Below, in pieces: positions 33,148 to 45,200 of a stretch of 64,000 nt of DNA. Both the position numbers and the translations under genes were made by a program. Position 1 is the first letter of the stretch. Every line of letters begins with the position of its first letter. A model generated the notes under the pieces. It saw only the letters and a program-made list of their open reading frames with translations, did not search any database and was not told the origin of the DNA. Origin of the DNA: Adiantum capillus-veneris (Eukaryota; Streptophyta; Polypodiopsida; Polypodiales; Pteridaceae); the NCBI GenBank assembly GCA_014529385.2, contig CM043944.1, positions 92,183,914 to 92,247,913 of the forward strand, read 5' to 3'.

Positions 33148-34104
33148 TGTTGACCGTTGGGTCAACAACACAATATAACTCAAGTTTCGTACCAAAGTCT
33201 TATCTTTTGCGAGTTATGAAATGCTGCGGATTATGGCTATAAACGTCATTTGTAATGAGTAGTTATTCTAGTTTCATAAGCCGGGGTGCAATGGCACTTC
33301 CAGATTGTAAATACAAAGCCATTTGACCCTTTCAACCCCATTTTTGGTTAAACCTAAGGTAGCCTTAGTATATAAGGTACCTAGGTCATTTTGTAAAAAA
33401 GACTTTTATCATAATCAAAACTGAGCGCTGCCGTCTACTGTGTGTGAGAGAGAAAGAGAGTGAGTGTGATCTTCATCCTCTTGCTACACCTGGCTCGCTC
33501 AACACATTGGAGATCCAACTGCACCATTGTTGTAGGCTCGAGGAGAGCTATGCGACGACTCCAAGCATTCCACGCGAGACGAAGCGCACACGCCGACGCA
33601 TCTACGAGCTATTTGTGGCCGTAAGTGTATCAAATGATGTCTGTTTTCTACGTGCTAGTAGTCTATAGAATCGTGGCGACATAAGCTACGCATAGGTACT
33701 CATAAATTTCAGTTTCAGGCACTTTCAAAATTCGGTTCTGTCATCCTACGCGTGTTCCGTAGATGGGTTTACAGTGAGGATTTTGAGTGTAGAAGCTTAG
33801 TGACACGTGTATCCTAGTGAGGGGATGGTGTTCCTTAAGTTTCGTATGAATCTGGCATGATTAGGTGAGTTACCTTCCGTATGTGTGTATGTGGCTAGGT
33901 GGTGTAGTTGAGAGCAGTGAGGTTCTTGATTGTGGTTTAGTTGGCCTTCTAGAGTGTTGTATGTGTAGGATGGTCTCAGCCTGACAAGCTAAAGAGATTT
34001 CCTCTGTGTGCCTATCGTGTCATCTGTGTCCTTGATTGACATTATGTTGATCTAAGTAGTGTTTGCATGCACTTCATGGGTGTGTGAGTCGCTCCCGTCC
34101 AACA
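33148..34104 (+). repeat. E3 3' LTR
   Basis: 957 bp, same length as the 5' LTR with scattered substitutions (roughly two per cent by eye). The half-palindrome is at about 33742. Confidence 0.94.
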
Positions 34105-34154
34105 ACAGCAAAGGCTGAAAGAATCTTCCAAACACAACATAACGTGAAACCAAG
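34105..34154 (-). pseudogene. Copia B sliver between E3 and E2
   Basis: 50 bp matching copia A around 8205-8252, the codons after the integrase GKGY-like block. It proves that E2 and E3 hit the same copia about 50 bp apart. Confidence 0.88.
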
Positions 34155-34753
34155 TGTGTGCTCCTTGCCGCACTGTCGAAGCAAGGGACTTGCCGATACA
34201 CCGTGTGCGAGCCACAAATGGCTCCAAGCACACAACAAGACTAATTTAGAAAGCTCAAGAGATCAAAGGGTGTGTCACTCACCGCTCTACGCTCGCCTTC
34301 GTGGTGGATTCCTCGCTGCGATGAAGAAGAAGCTGCAGTCGTGCCGCGCTCAACCGCTTCGCCGCCGTCGTGCCTTCGTAATGCTCGATCGCACACACAC
34401 TCTCCCTCTCTCTCTCACACACACATACACACACACACACACACGAGGAGGTGAAGAAGAAGAAGATGGAGATGGAGATGGAGATGGAGCAAGAGCACTC
34501 TTCTATTGCACAAATGAGAGAATGAGTGAATTTTAGGTTTAGTTGGCTTTTATATGGGCTCACCCCATTCACACTTGGGCGCCCATGCTTAGCCAACTAA
34601 TCCCTTGAATGTCCCAGTTAGAGTGCGCCTCTCATCGGCGATCACTCTTACCATTTTCCTATTGGTCCGACAAGCCCGATACCTGACTCTACCAAATACA
34701 TAATACACGTCCGTCGTAGGTGATGGGGTGTCCGTGAGCCGTGAGGGTTAACA
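34155..34753 (-). repeat. E2 3' LTR
   Basis: 599 bp, TGTTAACCC...GCACACA on the minus strand. Preceded by polypurine AGGAAGGGGGG at 34756-34766. Confidence 0.94.
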
Positions 34754-36126
34754 TGCCCCCCTTCCTGATGTAGATTCCGTCCTCGAAAGCTATTGAGTTG
34801 AAGCTCATTCGTCGAGGTGGAAGAGCATTTGAGATGAATGTCCTTAGCCTTCTTCAGTCACTGCAAAATCAAACAACATTGGCACAGTAATTGCATTCTC
34901 ATAAGTGATTAAAAAGCATATGCAGTTTTAGGTAGACAAATTGATTGGTAAAAGAATTTCAAACAATTTGTCAGCAATGAACATTAAATTTCAATGTAAT
35001 CAAATGCATAAACAGATGTAAAGGTAAAAAATTAAACAAGTCTGGGGTCGCTAATTTGATGGTCGAAAGGCACTAGAGATCGAATATTAATACCATGGGT
35101 AAGCTTCTTAATTTTCTGTGGTCAATTAAGTTGTTTAATCGCGAGAGCCAAGTATTCATGTTCGAGGGCTGACTAGAGGCTATATCTAGAAGACCTTGTA
35201 GTTAAGCTACCATAAAAGGAATTTCTCATGAAATCATCGCCTGACTGATTACTTTTTCTTTGACCCCCCAAAGTCTTTTCACAGTGATTCAATTTTGATG
35301 TGTGTGCTTATTTTGTATGCCTTGGGTTTTTTGCTTTTCAAGTAAAAGCGCCCATACTGGGAACCTCTAGGGCTCTAGTACCATAGGCAATACATGTGAG
35401 TGAGGTACCAAATCAAGCTGAGATTTCTCTTCCAGCTTAAGATTTTACAGTGTGGCACTTTGATTTTTTGTTTGTTCATTTTCAGCATTTTAATTTTGTA
35501 ACTTTGGGGGGTCATATAACACTGATACACCTCCCCAGGCTCATCACACTAGTAAAATCCCTTTATAATACTTAAGCTAAAGGTCAATAGGGTCAAGCCC
35601 ACTAGAAAGCCCTAGTACATTTCACACAATGTTGCCTAAATCGGATTAAGAACCTAAGTAACCATTAATTATTAGGAAGGCATTCCCCATGGTATTAAGA
35701 GAAGATTTCTAACACCTAACTTGGTCAAACTAGTTTGTCGAACTGCTTGATTTTTAAACCTAAACAAGTGATTATGACAAAAAATTACATTGAATTAAAT
35801 GTTTGATACTAAGCAAATGCGGTGACTATTAGGCTACCAATCACAATTAAAGCTGACAATCATAGATGTAAAAAAGATAAGGGGCAATACCAATGGACAA
35901 GAAACACTTGTTTGTGTCGATGGTCGCGCTTGATTTGAAGAGTGAGTCGAGATAAAGATTCCATGAAGGTCCAAATCCTACCAATAGCAACACGCTCCTG
36001 TACACACTAAGAAACAAAAGGAATACCTCCAAGAGGCACATTAGTGGAAAAAGGTACCAACACTTATTGAACACAACAAAAAACATAAGGAACCCTAACC
36101 TAATTATTTGCACTCCCCCTAGAGAG
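34754..36126 (-). other. E2 3' noncoding region
   Basis: Aligns with E1 4600-5263 and 10447-11082; no gene seen. Confidence 0.7.
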
Positions 36127-36549
36127 TCAAGGGAATAGGATATTGTAGAGGTTGGGGGGAAACCCTAAGGCTAAACCCCTATCTTCGTCGTCGAGATAAA
36201 CAAAGTCATCATCCATGAGACCATATGTGCCATCCGTGTAGTCGTGTAAATTTTCTTCTTCATCATAGGTGCCCATGTTTACTAAGAAGGTCACTAGACG
36301 CCTATAGTCATCTTGGTCAAAAGGGTAGGCTTGTGCAATGGGAGAAACGCTCTCTACTAAGTATGGATCAGACGTGGTCAAGAGACGTATCTGCCATTCT
36401 AACTCTTCAAAATTCCTCTCACATGCTAGCGTACCTATCAAATCCCATTCACATGCAAGCACTGGAAAGACCATGTGAAATATTTGTGAAAAGTAACGAG
36501 GGTACCTCTCACCCAAGGCAGGAGTGGATGACTCTAGCATACTAGCCAT
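36127..36549 (-). CDS. E2 cargo ORF, unrecognised acidic protein (about 140 aa)
   Basis: Same strand as gag, lying between the internal polypurine tract and the 3' LTR. I prefer the methionine at 36549 (MASMLESSTPALGERYPRYF); an upstream ATG at 36585 adds 12 residues. The protein is acidic towards its end (GTYDEEENLHDYTDGTYG). No signal peptide, membrane segment or known domain is recognised. It lies about 135 bp after a TATATAAAG box (36686-36694), and a TGTACAG just before the start could be a splice acceptor. E1 has unrelated sequence in this slot. It could be a captured gene piece, an accessory gene or a chance ORF. Confidence 0.45.
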   Translation of the reverse strand: MASMLESSTPALGERYPRYFSQIFHMVFPVLACEWDLIGTLACERNFEELEWQIRLLTTSDPYLVESVSPIAQAYPFDQDDYRRLVTFLVNMGTYDEEENLHDYTDGTYGLMDDDFVYLDDEDRGLALGFPPNLYNILFP

Positions 36550-36685
36550 ATCTGTACACGCAAATAGATGAAGGTTAGAGTGCAAATATTACAAGGGTCG
36601 TGTTCTTGTGCATACTTTGTTTTTATGATTTGTGTTATGGGTCTTTCTCTTTTACTTTTTTATCTTATTTTTGTGAGTATAAGGC

Positions 36686-36694
36686 TTTATATAT
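36686..36694 (-). promoter_or_regulatory. TATA-like box after E2 internal polypurine tract
   Basis: TATATAAAG on the minus strand, within a block conserved in E1 (4364-4373). Could drive the cargo ORF. Confidence 0.45.
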
Positions 36695-36774
36695 ACATTC
36701 CCTAAGATCGGAGATTAAGAGGTCAGGGAGAAAGGTTGAGAGGGAAGCAAGTGAATGATGGATGTCCACAAACA

Positions 36775-36788
36775 CTCCCCCCTTCCTT
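36775..36788 (-). promoter_or_regulatory. E2 internal polypurine tract
   Basis: AAGGAAGGGGGGAG followed by TGTTTG, just after the tail stop codon. A further copy is at 37087-37099 inside the tail coding region. Confidence 0.6.
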
Positions 36789-36795
36789 GGGTAGA

Positions 36796-37886
36796 TCATA
36801 TTGTTTGAAATGATGTCGTCACCCTTTGAAACCAATTGTTCCAGTTGGTAATAGGTGAGGATTTTTGCCAGTAGTTTTCTATTACCCTAGGTGCCTCGTC
36901 AACTTGCAAGGGTGGTAAGGTACTCTCCCAAGATCGAACTTGAAGTGGTTCATCAGGTGATTCTTGAACACTGGGAGGTGTGGATTCTTTTGTAGCTTCA
37001 TGGAGGTCCACTACTATAGATGGAGGCTGTGTAGAAGCTTTTACCTCTATGGATGTATTACATGAGGAGTTAGAAGATTCATGGAACTCCCCCCTTCCTG
37101 AGCTAGGTGGAATAAATTGGTTTTGCCTTGGAGCCCAAACTAGCTCAGACTAGGTGTGTAGCATTCTGTGATCTTTCCCTTCCCACGGTCTGCCATTGGC
37201 TTTAGCGTTACACTGTTTGATTCATATGGGTTTTTTGTCGATAGGGAAGGACACATTTTACGTTTAGGTACCCAAATTTGCTCATTTCCATCATAGTAGC
37301 CCTTGGCTTCTAATAGTTGTTTTGGAATCCATCGTGATTTGGTCTTGACTCTCCTAGGGAGCGCTCTTGGTTTTCCCGGGAAATTTTTTCTTGGAATGGA
37401 TGGGAGGGTTGAGGTAGTTGGAAGTAAGGCCTTGGGGACCCATTGATATGTACTCTTAGGTCGTGCAGGTTGAGTACTTGCAATATTACTGCTTGCTGCA
37501 ACTACAAGTGTTGAAGTGCTAGATTCATGGGTAGCCGGTAAAGACGAGTTAACCACCTTGGCTTGTGAATGTTGGCTATCCTTCAACTTTGCTAGAGTTT
37601 GCAACGTAGGTGACTTTGCTTGAATGATAGGGGTAAGAGTCGGTGGTCGCGTCGTGACACTACCAGTATCCCAATCAATAGTGCATTTGGTTGCCAACAT
37701 CCACGTGCGTCCCAGGTTTACGTTGCCTTCCATAGCTCCTGCGGGCATGACTAGAAACCTCTGCACTATGCTTCCATTGTCATAGACAACAGGGGTCTGA
37801 AGGACTCCAAGAATAGCAGTTTTCTTTTTATTAATGCCCTTGACTTGCATCGTACTCAGGGATAGGGTCGGTTTCCCTAATTGACA
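36796..37886 (-). pseudogene. E2 second retropepsin-like domain (end) and WxPK tail
   Basis: Continues in frame from integrase after one TGA (37887-37889). The domain begins just before that stop with YNALLDTGAKHNLLSHGV, has a flap-like stretch ILGVLQTPVVYDNGS and ends VNLGRTWMLATKC near 37690. This is the order of a retropepsin: DTGA, hydrophobic-G-G, then hhGRxWh. A tail with YQWVPK, SRWIPK and EQIWVPK follows. A stop and frameshift near 37140 split off the last part (LVWAPR ... NWNNWFQRV). The tail matches E1 closely from YxWVPK onward. Confidence 0.75.
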
Positions 37887-37889
37887 TCA

Positions 37890-39887
37890 AACTCCATGGG
37901 ATAACAAATTGTGTTTAGCTCCCGTATCTAATAAGGCATTGTATAGTACTTTCCCATAGGGTCTATTTAGCTCAATTGGGTATCGTAGGGGTGGCTCAGA
38001 TTCTAATGAGTCTTCATCTGTGTCCTCGAAAAATGCTTGCGTGATTCCCAGATTAGCCTCTCGTTGGCGTCTAAGACGTTGTTGTCGTTCTCGAGTCTCA
38101 ACTCTTGCTTGGATTTTTTTAAGCTCTGCTTGTTCCTTGGCAGCCTTCTTTGGATGGATGGCTTGCAACTCTTCCTGGCTTAGAGGATCATAATATCTTT
38201 TGAATTTACTCCCATTAAGGAATCCAATGGTTTCAACTCCATCTAGAGTCTCCACACGAATGGTACCTTGCGGAGTAATTTCACACACTCGATATGGTCC
38301 CTTACTAGCGTATTTCAATTTCTTGTTTTCATTACGTACCCCGTACATAAGAACTTTATCACCAACCTTGATGTCTTTATCCTTTAAATGTCTATCAAAC
38401 CACTTCTTTCTCCTATCCTTCTCCACTAGAGCATTTCGCACAGCTAATTGCCTTTCTTCATCTAGACTTTCCAGGATATATAATCGCTCCACTAAGGGGT
38501 TACCATCCCAACCTTCTTGAGAAGCTACTCGAAGACTAGGAATGACAAACTCCAATGGCATAACTGCTTCTTGGCCATAAACCATCTTAAACGGTGTGCA
38601 ATTAATAGCAACTTTATACGCAGTACGATAAGCCCATAAAGCTGATGTAAGCTTTAGGTCCCAATCAGTGCGATGAGCCTCGACTGTCTTTGTCAAAATG
38701 GAGATGAGAGTTTTGTTGGTACTCTTAGCTTGGCCATTTGCTTGGGGATAATAGGGTGTAGACTTGTGGTGAGATATCATGAAGTTTGATGTGAGTTCTT
38801 TTATTACTTCATTTATAAAATGAGTTCCATTGTCACTCACAAGTTCAGAGGGGCATCCAAAACGTGTGATAATGTTCTCAAAGAGGAACTTAGCTGTTGT
38901 TTTTGCATCCGCCTTTCGTGTAGCTTTTGCTTCAGCCCATTTGGTTACATAGTCGGTAGCGACAATGATATATCGTGATTGCGTGTTACGTGCAGCCGGA
39001 CTAATCGGTCCTACAAAGTCTAAGCCCCACTTTTCAAATTGTTGGGTTACCTTGATGGGATGTAGAGGCATCCTATCACTTCGTTGTGGCTTGTTGAAGC
39101 GTTGGCATTCATCACATCCCTTTGCAAAAAGTGATGCATCCTTAAACAGAGTGGGCCACCCATAGCCTGACTGTAAGATCTATCGGGCAGTCAACTTTCC
39201 TGAAAAGTGACCACCAGCTACGCCCATGTGTGCCTCTTGTAGAATATATAAATACTCATCCTCACGGGCACAGCGTCTAAGAACATCATCTTTTCCTCTC
39301 TTATAGAGAGTCCCAGCCAGTAAGCAATAGGGTTCGCATTCCTTGATTAATTTTCGAGCTATATCTTTTCGCAGTTCCTTGGGTGGAAAACCATTAACTA
39401 AGAAGTTAACAATCTTTTCACTCCATTCAGGCATTGTCTCAACAATGAACAAAGGAGTATCAGGCAATTCATCATCAACCCCCGTAGGAGCTTCGCCATT
39501 AGGGATACGAGATAAATGATCCGCCATGACATGTTTCCTCCCAAGCCTCACAACAACGGTGAAGTCAAACTCAAGAAGAATTAAAAACCATCGTGTAATT
39601 CGACCTGTGGAACACGGCTTGTTTACCAAATATAGCAATGCTTGATGATCAACATAAAACACAAACTTGGTAGCAAGAAGGTAATAGCGAAATTTCTTTA
39701 CTGCGTAAATCATAGCTAGACCTTCGCGCTCTGTAGTAGTGTAGTTCATCTCGGCATCATTTAATTGGCGACTTGCAAAGCTAATAGGGTAGTCCAATTT
39801 ATGTTCTCCTGGTTGAGTTAGAACACACCCAATAGCAAAATTTGATGCATCAATATGCACATGAAAAGGTACATTCCAATCAGTCAT
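37890..39887 (-). pseudogene. E2 RNase H and integrase
   Basis: Same frame throughout, with one TAG at 39180-39182. RNase H: HVHIDASNFAIG, TTTEREGLAMIYAVKKF, FYVDHQALLYL and MADHLSRI. Integrase: an HHCC motif spanning the TAG (HMGVAGGHF ... CDECQ), then LDFVGPI and LVSDNGTHF. The catalytic glutamate is lysine (ANGQAKSTNKT; codon AAG at 38724-38726). The GPY/F module is KGPYRVCEI near 38300. The C-terminus runs on without a stop into the second protease-like domain (DTGA near 37920). Inactive as it stands. Confidence 0.9.
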
Positions 39888-40516
39888 GTCATGATATGTG
39901 GAACGCCCTTCATGTCATGATATGTCCAAGCAAAGATATCCTTGTATTCCTTGAGGAGCTCCTTAAGTACAGCCTCTTCAGTTTCGGTAAGGTCTTGAGC
40001 AATAAAGACTGGTTTAGACTCCTCACCTGGTTCTGCTAATTCTATCTCTTTAACTACCGCTGGACCATCATAGACTCCACTGCTTCCATTGGTAGGTATT
40101 CGTTGGGCTTTGGCATACACAACCTTTCGCTCCCCCGTGGTATAAGATTTAAAATGTTCAGGAGCCGTATGTAAGTCAGCAGGCTCTTGTCCTGACGGAG
40201 ACCTTTCTTTTAGTTATGCCTCCTTTTGTTGTTGTGCTAGCTCTCGGTTTTGACGTCTTCTTATAGTTCGACTCAATTTCGGCTCTGTAACCTCCAATTG
40301 AGCGAGGTCAATGGGTCGCGGGCTGCACCACAGGACACTCTAGAGATGTTCACCCCATTTGTCTACTAGCTTTCGATGAGCATCACATGCCCCTAGATAG
40401 CTAAGCCATTCTGTAGTAGATCTTTCCTTGTTTATCCTAGCTCTCACATTTGCTCGATATCGTCGTCTCTTATATGACCTTTGTTTCTTGTTAAGGTTTT
40501 GATTTTGGTAAATTTT
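39884..40516 (-). pseudogene. E2 pol N-terminal remnant; RT core deleted
   Basis: The segment up to 40120 has several stops. DLTETEEAVLKELLKEYKDI then FAWTYHDMKGVP is the stretch just before the RT palm in gypsy Pol. It jumps directly to the start of RNase H (DWNVPFHVHIDAS). Fingers, palm (YxDD) and connection are absent. The junction carries two copies of CATATCATGACATGA. Confidence 0.85.
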
Positions 40517-42219
40517 TCAACTCGACTCGCTTGATAGGTCTTCGCTTGTATCTTCTTCACTCTCATATAAATTACCATAGATGGTCGTACTAGACCTTGA
40601 ATGTTCAGTTTCTATACTTGGCTCACTCGATGTTTCCTCAGGTTCTGAATCCATTTCTCCCTGAGATTCCGTTTCTGATGTGTATTGGCCTGAAGCCTTT
40701 GAGGAATCATCGGTTTCACTCTCAGGTAGGTGTGCCTCTTTCTTATCATCGGATGTTACATGCGCTACACCTAACATGTTTACTGGTGCAATGTGTGGTA
40801 TCTCTTCCCCATCTGGTGTTACCCAGGTTGTTCCTCTACCTCCCCATGTATCTATAGTTGCCGCTAGGTGTACCCAATCGACATTGTCTGACTCAGCCAT
40901 TCCGGGTAGGATATCCATATAAGGAGAGTTCTCCCCAATATCCGTGTCTTTGTTACACGTGTAACAATACTGTAATGGAGCTGAGTGAATTGTTGAGTCT
41001 GATCGATTATCAATGATGAATTTATTTCCTAGAGGATGCATTCGACCACTTAAAAGATCAACTCGAATGACAGAGTCTTGGAACTGTAAGTAGACGTGGT
41101 TTTTGGACCAGTCATGCACCATTTTTGCTTCCCTCATGAATGGACGCCCTAAGATCATCTCAAATGACATAGGATGCTTGGAAAAATCCATAACAATGAA
41201 AGTCTGCCTTACCTTGTGTCCCAAGACCTTGATCCTGAGATCCTTAAGCATTCCAATAGGCGTAACAATAGATCCATTAGCCATTTTTACCACTACGCTT
41301 GTGGCTTCAAGGTGAGGTCGCCCCATAGACTCCCAACAACTCTGTCACCATGTTGACTCCCGCACCACCGTCAAGGACTCCCTTTACAGTTAATCCTTTA
41401 GTAGTGATTTGCAGAGTAGCATTAGATTCATCACCTTCAAAGTATTGCCCCAACTTGTTAACGGGTACTTCAATTACAGATTCATGTCTCGCTAGGTCAG
41501 ATGGTGGTGCTAAATGTTCCTCATCATTCATTACCGAGTCAGGTTTGTTCATATGTGCAAACTGTGGTAATCCGGCCTGTAATTCTCCATTGAGGAAGGC
41601 TCGAAGAGCTGAGACTAGCTCGGGGTCTTTATATATTTTGGACATGATGGTGGTTCTAACTTCTGAAGACATGAAATCCATCAATTTGGCAACATTTAAT
41701 GGCATCTTGTGGGACATAGGACCCTGACAAGAGAATGGTGAAGATGGAATCTCCACTTCCTCAAGGGGGTCGGGCATTCCCTCACGAAACATTCTCTCTA
41801 GTAGGAAAGGTGTGTGTCCACTTTCAGATGTCCTACCCTCACTCTCTTCCCGAATGATACTGGGTATAGCTAACGGCCTATAGTTCTTGTGAGGTTGAAC
41901 TTGTGTGGGAAACACTGTGTCCGACATCTGGATATGTTTGGGTTCAGGTTCTAATGTTCGTTGAGTTTCTTCCACCAAACCCCTCAGTTGTTGGACTCGT
42001 TCAATTTCCACTGTTGGGTTTGGATAGGTTCCAATCTTTCTCTTGCAATCCTCATTTTTCGTCTCTCGTGGCTTATCTTGGGGGTTCGCAACTGGGTGGT
42101 TTAACTTTGAATACTCTTTTGGTGTTCGTCGTAATTCCCTCTCGTGATCCTCCTCACTGGCTTTTTCCTTTGTAGTAATAGTTTTGGTCTCCGTGGTCTC
42201 TATCGAATCTGAGTCATCC
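40517..42219 (-). pseudogene. E2 first protease-like domain and linker
   Basis: Frameshifted against gag near 42225 and again near 41325. Contains VLDGGAGVNMVTE (the same DGGA site as E1), MILGRPFMREAKMVHDW and the cysteine pair in YCYTCNKDTDIG. It ends in an acidic stretch (SETESQGEMDSEPEE) before a stop at 40517. Otherwise it is collinear with E1 residues about 640-1070. Confidence 0.85.
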
Positions 42220-45200
42220 TCAGGGTCTTTGAACTAGGTTAGTCTTTGAACTAGGTTTTGAGCTAGAAGCATTAAGGGATTTCTTTCTTCGTGTTTTCTT
42301 CTTTCTCGCTCGGCCAATGGATGCAGCATCTCTCTCTTCGAGGATGTAATTTTGCTTTTGGAGCATCGACCGTGTGAGTGCATTCACTGGTGCTATGTTT
42401 ATAGTTGGTGGTGTTCCATCAACAATCTCTATTATGTTCAATGGTGTGATTTTCGGTGCGTTTGGATTGTTAGGACACTGTGCGATCAAATGATCTATGC
42501 CACAACTATTAAAAATGAGTATTGGCATTGCCAATGCACTCCCTTGACTTGTTTGCATTAGTGCAACATTCTTTTGCATTCTAATGGGGCACTCAGCTAC
42601 TCGATGTGGTCCACCACATTCGTAGCACTGAAGAGGTGGTCTCCTGGCAAAACTATTAATGTTTTGGCCTCTTGCTGCTAGCGCAGTAGCTTGATATACC
42701 GGTTTGATTTGTCCCCAATGGTCTTCCATATAGTACATGGGACACTCCTCAAGCATGTCGACTCCATAGGTGATACTAGGGTCTATGTCCCCTTCGCAAT
42801 CTACATAAGTACTAGATGACTCGCAACCTATTTGGTTCATAGGTGTAACTCTTGGATGAGGGGGTTGCGGTCCTAGCACTCGAGGTGGCAACGGTGTGGT
42901 TTGGACCACATTTTGGGTTCTAGGGACCATGTGCTGTAATGGCAACTGTTGCTCCATGGGTGGGGTAGGCATCAATGCAAGAACTCGAGGTGAGTCTGCC
43001 CAAGCTATAGGCGGTCTATTTTCCATGATGCGTTTAAGCATTAGGCAATCCTTCGCTTGATGGCCATACCTACCACACGCGTTACAAGTCCCGTTAAACT
43101 TTACTCTGAAAGTAGGGCATTCACTCATAGTATGTGGGCCCAAGCAAATTGAGCACCATTGTTGCTCCCTTCTTGGATACATATGAGTGTTTTGTGGAGC
43201 ACGATTACCCCTAAGGCTTTCTTGGATGGCCTTGGTGAGATCTGCCAAAGTCATCTCAGATATCGTTTGCTCTTTCACGATTGGCTTTATCTTCATTGGC
43301 TCATGCCCTGATGCTTGCGAGCTACTTGACTTCGGCTCGGCAGACACTCTTTCTCCTGCAATCATTAAATTATCCTCCAATTGGATTGCATTCATGGTGA
43401 CTGCTTCCCAAGTAGTGATACCTCTAATGACTAGGCCATTATAGATACTTTCATGTCGTAGTCCCCTAATGAATCTATCGAGCAATTGGTTGTTGTTGAA
43501 TCGGTCGTTTGGATTGCATCGAGAATTCAAATTCTTTAGGCGACTAATGAAGTCTCTCACGGATTCACCTTCTTCTCGTTGGGCTTTTTGGAGCTGAGAG
43601 GCTACACCCCAAAGTACTCCCTCTCGTATGTGCTCTTTCAAGAACAATCTCCTAAGAGTAGAGTAGATCGTTTTCTCTTCTACTCTTAAGGTTCTATACC
43701 AATCTCCAGCCTTTCCGCTTAGGGTCAAACTCAAAGCCTTACACTTATGTAGCTCATTGTGCTCTTCCAAGGAACCGCACACATGTTCAAAGACTTCCAT
43801 ATGCTTTCTAGCATCTCCGTCTCCACTGAATTTCTGTGTGAGCTTAGCTACTTGAACTGCCTTGCTCCTAGGCTCTCTATCAGGTGCACTACGCATGATT
43901 TCCGCAATAGAGCGACCGATAGTTTGAGCAAATGCTGCCAAATCTCCTATTTGAGCAGGTATAATGGGTGTATGTGCTCCTGGAACCACATGTGAGATGG
44001 GAGTTGGCCTTGGCCTTGGCATACGCGCGGCTCTTGGGTCCCAAATTTCGTATGGTGGTGTACCAGACGGTGGTCCAAAGTTTACAGGCGTGGCCCTAGG
44101 CATAGGGGGTACCTGATATGGCATGTTATTATTAAATGGCATGGCTCCACTTGTATAAGAGCTTGGATAATTCCATTGTGGATTGTAAGCTCTTGGAATA
44201 ATCGGAGGTTTAGGAGCTACATGAGGCTGAGGTACGACAGGTGCACATGATTGATACATACATGTAGGTATAGTTGGGGGCACTGTGCTACTAGGCATCG
44301 GCGCAGTGTTAAAAAATGAACTCCATGGTGTACTTCTTGTCATGCTCACCATTGGGATATGCATGGTAGCCGTAGTGTCATTAAGAGAAAGATGAGCTAG
44401 ATCTGGGAAGGTAAAGCTGCCACTTGTGGGCTCAGATTGTACTGAGGCTCCTGGCGAAACAACATATGGAGGATTATTGGGGCTCACTGAGGGAGTCTCC
44501 ATTTGTGACAGGGTTGGTTGGTTGGCCTTTCCCGTATCCAAGAATCTCATTAGGCCTGTTGAAGGCATGTTGATCCCTGTGTTCTGTCTTTCTAACTCGA
44601 CAATCCTATGGAGGACATCACAAACTTTCTGTTGTTGCTCATCTATGCTAGTAGCACCCGATGTGGATTGTAGAACATCTAACCAACCCACATGATAGGT
44701 GTGTCCTGTGTACCGATCAGTTAAAGCTTCTGCTTGTAGGTCATACTCCCAATTTTCGTTTAGGAATATCCCATCTAGGCCTGGCGTGCTGGAGGTTTCC
44801 CTTGAAGTGGAAGCATTATTGCTCCCCATAGCTTGCCCCTCCGTGACTGCTACCTTGGGAGCACTCGGTTGCTCGGCTGGCATGATTGTTGTCATAGGAG
44901 CCTTTGCTTTCAGGGCTCGACTTTGTTCTAGCCTTCGTAGGTTCTCAATTTCCCTCTCCCTTGTTGCTTGCATATAGCGTTCGATCTCTTGTACTTCGGC
45001 AAGACTCCTACCATCGGGTAGTAAAACCTCAGAGGGAGATAGTCCTAAAGGATTAGGAGGTGCAATGGACGGAACATTCACGTGCACACTCTCAAGAAGC
45101 ATAGGGTCTATTTTAGGTATGAATGACGAATTTACTTCCCCACTCCCTTCATTTATTTCATTAACCGCATGTTCGGAGCGAGTAGCTCTACTAAGGGTCT

